A stretch of 64,000 nt of DNA from Smittia aterrima (lineage: Eukaryota > Arthropoda > Insecta > Diptera > Chironomidae). The DNA is taken from the NCBI GenBank assembly GCA_033063855.1, contig CP093830.1, positions 7,936,854 through 8,000,853 of the forward strand. Direction: 5' to 3'. This document shows positions 61,101 to 64,000 of this stretch, piece by piece; the first letter of the stretch is position 1; every line of letters starts with the position of its first letter. Below the pieces are notes generated by a model. It did no database searches. It saw only the letters and a program-made list of their open reading frames with translations, and was not told the origin of the DNA. A program made the position numbers and the translations under genes.

Positions 61101-64000
61101 GATATCTCTACGCATGTTTTTAAATGTTTAAAGTATTTTGTTTCGAGCTTGTTCCTCGAACCAAGGGACATGAAATGTAAATGGGTGAAGCTTTACGTTG
61201 ATATCTCATCCATTTTGTGTTGTGTTAGGGTCTTTCGTCTCCTGGGGTTAGTTGACAAAATAAAAACGTTCAAAGGCTCAGTGTCGGTGTATTTATTGAT
61301 TTTCCTTTCATCTGATACTGTGAAATGATCAAATGGGTTAACCACCTAATTTGAGCGTCGAAAGGGACGCAGTTGATGTCTCGCACGAAATTTGATAATA
61401 AATAACAAGATTCACGTATGCTCCTACACAATGCGAGGGCGATAACAATAAACGGAGATGAAGTCGATAAATCCTGAGCAGATTAGAAACCATTGAAAGG
61501 CTTAGGAAAAAGTTTGCTCTCGATATTTATCAGAATTTTCCTTTATTGTCAACATTTCTCGTTTTCATAATAATTTTAGAGCCTCTCTCTCGTTTCCGAC
61601 ATTTGCCAACACAAATATTTTGCGAGCAATGTTTTCGCACGGAAAATTCTTTTAGCTTTTTGATGAGAAACAAACTCAGAAAATATTTTCTTATCCCAGA
61701 CTCAACACGAAACGTTTCTCGAAAGCAAACATCAAGACTTTTAAATCTTCCGTCCATTAGTGAAACTGCTCAAGTTGCTCGACCAATTATCAATTGTCTC
61801 TTGGATATTGGAAGCCACAGCTACCTTTGGGGACACATAAACGTAAACGACAGATCCTTAGGCACCGCATATTTTATGCAAAAGTGCTCTCAGTATTTGG
61901 AATACTTTTAATGTGGCAATCAAAAAAACGAAGTACGAGAGAGAATGTGTATTGCTTTGCGTTCGAGGCATTAAGCTCTTGAGATGAATTTTTGTTGTGT
62001 CTCCAAAAATAACCTTTTTATTATTAAAGCGAACTCGCGACATGAAAAATTCAACATTAAAACGAAGTCAAACTTTTACTGCGGAGAAAGATTCGCGCAA
62101 CATGCTCGATCTTGTCATGGGAGCAGTTCGCAGTAAATCCACGAGTGTGCACTGATTCGACAGAAAGCGAGAGAGTGAAAGGAGAATGAAATTTTGCCGA
62201 TGAACTTTCTGCTCGAAAGCCAAACCAATTCCTCACAGAATATGACAAAAACGACGGAAAAGTTTTGAAATTCTTCTTTGGCTTCTCGTCTGGCTGAGTG
62301 GAATAATTAAAATCGCTATAATTGTCCTCTAATTTCATTCGTTAAAATCGTTTTATCTCGACTAATATTACCGGAATGCTAATTAAAGCGACAACCACTT
62401 TATCTCCCCGCAGTTACGAAGCTAATCGAGTTGAATTTGTGTAGTTCGTATAACGACACCGCTGAGTATGTCAAGAGTGTTCTACTCTACTTCAAATCAA
62501 ATTTTCCTCTTAGGTCCACAAAATTTTCCTGCCCAACCTTTGACCAATTCGGAGTATAACGAATTTGAACTCATCTGTCCGTATTTGCATTATCAAGCTG
62601 TTGTATAATTAACCACATAGCAGTGGCTTTACTGACAGCTCTCAGCTTCAACAACCTGTGTTTGGGTTCAAATATCTTTTGGTTTATTTGGTTTTCTACT
62701 CAAACTTTTGAAACTTTGGCTATTAAAGCTATCGCGTTTCAGTTTTGATCTCTCCAAACAAACACTTCAGACTCGTCAGAAACTTTGTGATGTTCGCAAT
62801 TTAAAAACTGTTACGAGTTAAGAGGAGATTGATCGTCAGCATAAAAAATTCTTCAATAATTTGACATTAATTATTAAGTAACCGCAAGCCAAATATGGTG
62901 ACACCTCCAAGTCAATCTCCTTGAATCTTCCGCTAGTTGCACCATCGAGATAATGATTCTCGTAAACGACTCCGTATTTATCGTGTTGCCTTAAACGGAT
63001 ATGTCAATAATTGTTTTCAATCTTGAACTTGTTGATTGATTTGTGATTTTTATTTATTGCCGATCGAAAGCGCGGCTGTCGATCGAAACTCATAATTACG
63101 ATTACAAATCAATTCATTTCGTAATTAAATATTTGCAGTGTGATTTGCGAGCATCAAACGCGAGCCGTTGATGACGATTAAGTTGATTGGAAAATCAAAT
63201 GTGGAGCAGCACGGAAAACTGTTTGAAATTTCATGTAAATCTCCAAGCGTGAGCAATTTGTTTGAACTCAGTTTTATTGACTTCTGTAAAATGGCCATTT
63301 GTATTCGCGTGTGCATGCAATTAAATAAATTAGACAGCAATAAATCCATCGTCATTAGTCAGCGAGACACAAAAATCGGAAAATAATTGAAATGAGAGCC
63401 AGCGAGCAATTAAAATCCTCCGGTGTCGCAGAGCTTAGCGACTCAATTGAACTATTCGTTTTCATGAAATTTCTTCTGCTTCCACTTTCCTTAATCAACC
63501 GTCGTTGGTTTCATTTGACATTGTTTGATTCAACTATAAATTGAATTAATTACGTTCGTTGTTGGTTTTATCAGAACAAAACGTTAATTGTGTCAAAAGT
63601 TCCTACTGAACGCTCAAAAACAAATTTCAATTAACAAAAGCGTCGCTCGTTTAATGCTAAATAATAATAAATTTAATACTCAACTCGACGATTTGAGTTA
63701 CTCGTTGCGTGATTGTCTCGCGTTAGTAAAAGATGCCCGGACCCAAAATACATGCTGCGTTGGCATCTACAAATCTTCGAAGGGAATAATGAACCCTCAG
63801 TGGAAATAGAAGCCTCATAATGGCGTTTGAGTTATTGACCATAATCACTATTGATTGTACTCAGCTCCGGAATCATTGAGGGCGAAAATTAAATTTTTGT
63901 TTGTTGCTCTTTATGTGCGGTGATATTGTCGCCATAAATCTTCCCAGACAAATCTTTTTCCTCTCAGTATCGAAAGATTTATGGAGCACACTTCATACTT
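52141..64000 (+). other. Probable long intron of the Rab-effector-like gene
   Basis: It starts GTAAGTG right after the 51842-52140 exon. I found no acceptor followed by a helix like those after SHD1, and no other gene with recognisable domains on either strand. Contents noted: a hAT-like relic at 59001-59336 and a few 50-96-codon frames without features. If the downstream exons are on another scaffold or the exon is spurious, this is simply intergenic. Confidence 0.45.
59001..59336. mobile_element. Relic of a hAT-type non-autonomous transposon
   Basis: The left end reads CAGTGGTTCTCAACCTT, the classic start of many hAT (Charlie/MER-type) elements. About 320 bp on, GAGGTTGAGGGCCACAC is its near reverse complement (13 of 15 core positions by eye: GTGG, then two transitions, then CTCAACCT). 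The size of about 336 bp fits a MITE with no transposase. No clear 8-bp target duplication remains, so the copy is probably old or the right end is decayed. Confidence 0.55.

Noticed and set aside
62466..62618. 50-codon frame starting ATGTCAAGAGTG, with an internal CTCTTAG acceptor-like site
   Set aside because: It looked like a possible last exon, but no partner, no poly(A) signal close by and no known motif; length is within chance.
63588..63809. 73-codon frame near the window end
   Set aside because: No motif; Asn/Lys-rich as expected of AT-rich noise.
1..64000. tRNA, rRNA, microRNA and CRISPR search by eye
   Set aside because: No B-box with a cloverleaf, no rRNA core sequence, no known microRNA mature sequence I could recall, and no regularly spaced repeats; a tRNAscan and small-RNA mapping would settle this.

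Overview
This is a eukaryotic, AT-rich window with small introns (mostly 50-150 bp), AATAAA polyadenylation signals and the laccase-2 cuticle-tanning gene, so it comes from an insect. Gene architecture and protein character suggest a fly of the midge/gnat grade (Diptera, Nematocera). The order-level call is an inference; the species is not identified. No prokaryotic feature, virus, CRISPR array, rRNA or convincing tRNA was seen.

Layout. 1-8800: no supported gene, probably upstream sequence of laccase 2. 8802-34863: laccase 2 (+), with a TATA box, a signal-peptide exon, a 17.2 kb first intron, four further shared exons, and two alternative 3' modules (A, 30923-32125; B, 33813-34737). Each module carries its own copper-site exons and stop codon. 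35227-47490: a compact gene cluster. It holds an intronless DRC8/EFCAB2-like EF-hand gene, a five-exon DRC8 gene, INO80B (-), FTSJ3/Spb1 (+), a tandem-duplication scar (truncated zinc-finger fragment joined to a Spb1 3' fragment), an intact C2H2 zinc-finger gene, an unrecognised secreted two-repeat protein (-), a GTSF1/asterix CHHC zinc-finger gene and a small orphan methyltransferase-like gene. 47490-51841: no supported gene. 51842-52140: first coding exon of a Rab-effector-like gene (+), whose remaining exons were not found. 52141-64000: probably its long intron, with a likely hAT-type transposon relic at 59001-59336.

The genes do not form one pathway. Laccase 2 oxidises catechols for cuticle sclerotisation. 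The DRC8 pair points to the sperm axoneme, INO80B to chromatin remodelling, FTSJ3/Spb1 to 60S ribosome maturation, and GTSF1 to piRNA silencing. The most unusual points are: a perfect palindromic poly(A) signal shared by two convergent genes whose stop codons are 15 bp apart; the intron-rich/intronless DRC8 pair; the Spb1-zinc-finger duplication scar with a surviving chimeric frame; a GC-AG intron in laccase 2; and a 90-nt stop-free intron present in cassette A but not B. I found no convincing new multi-gene system.
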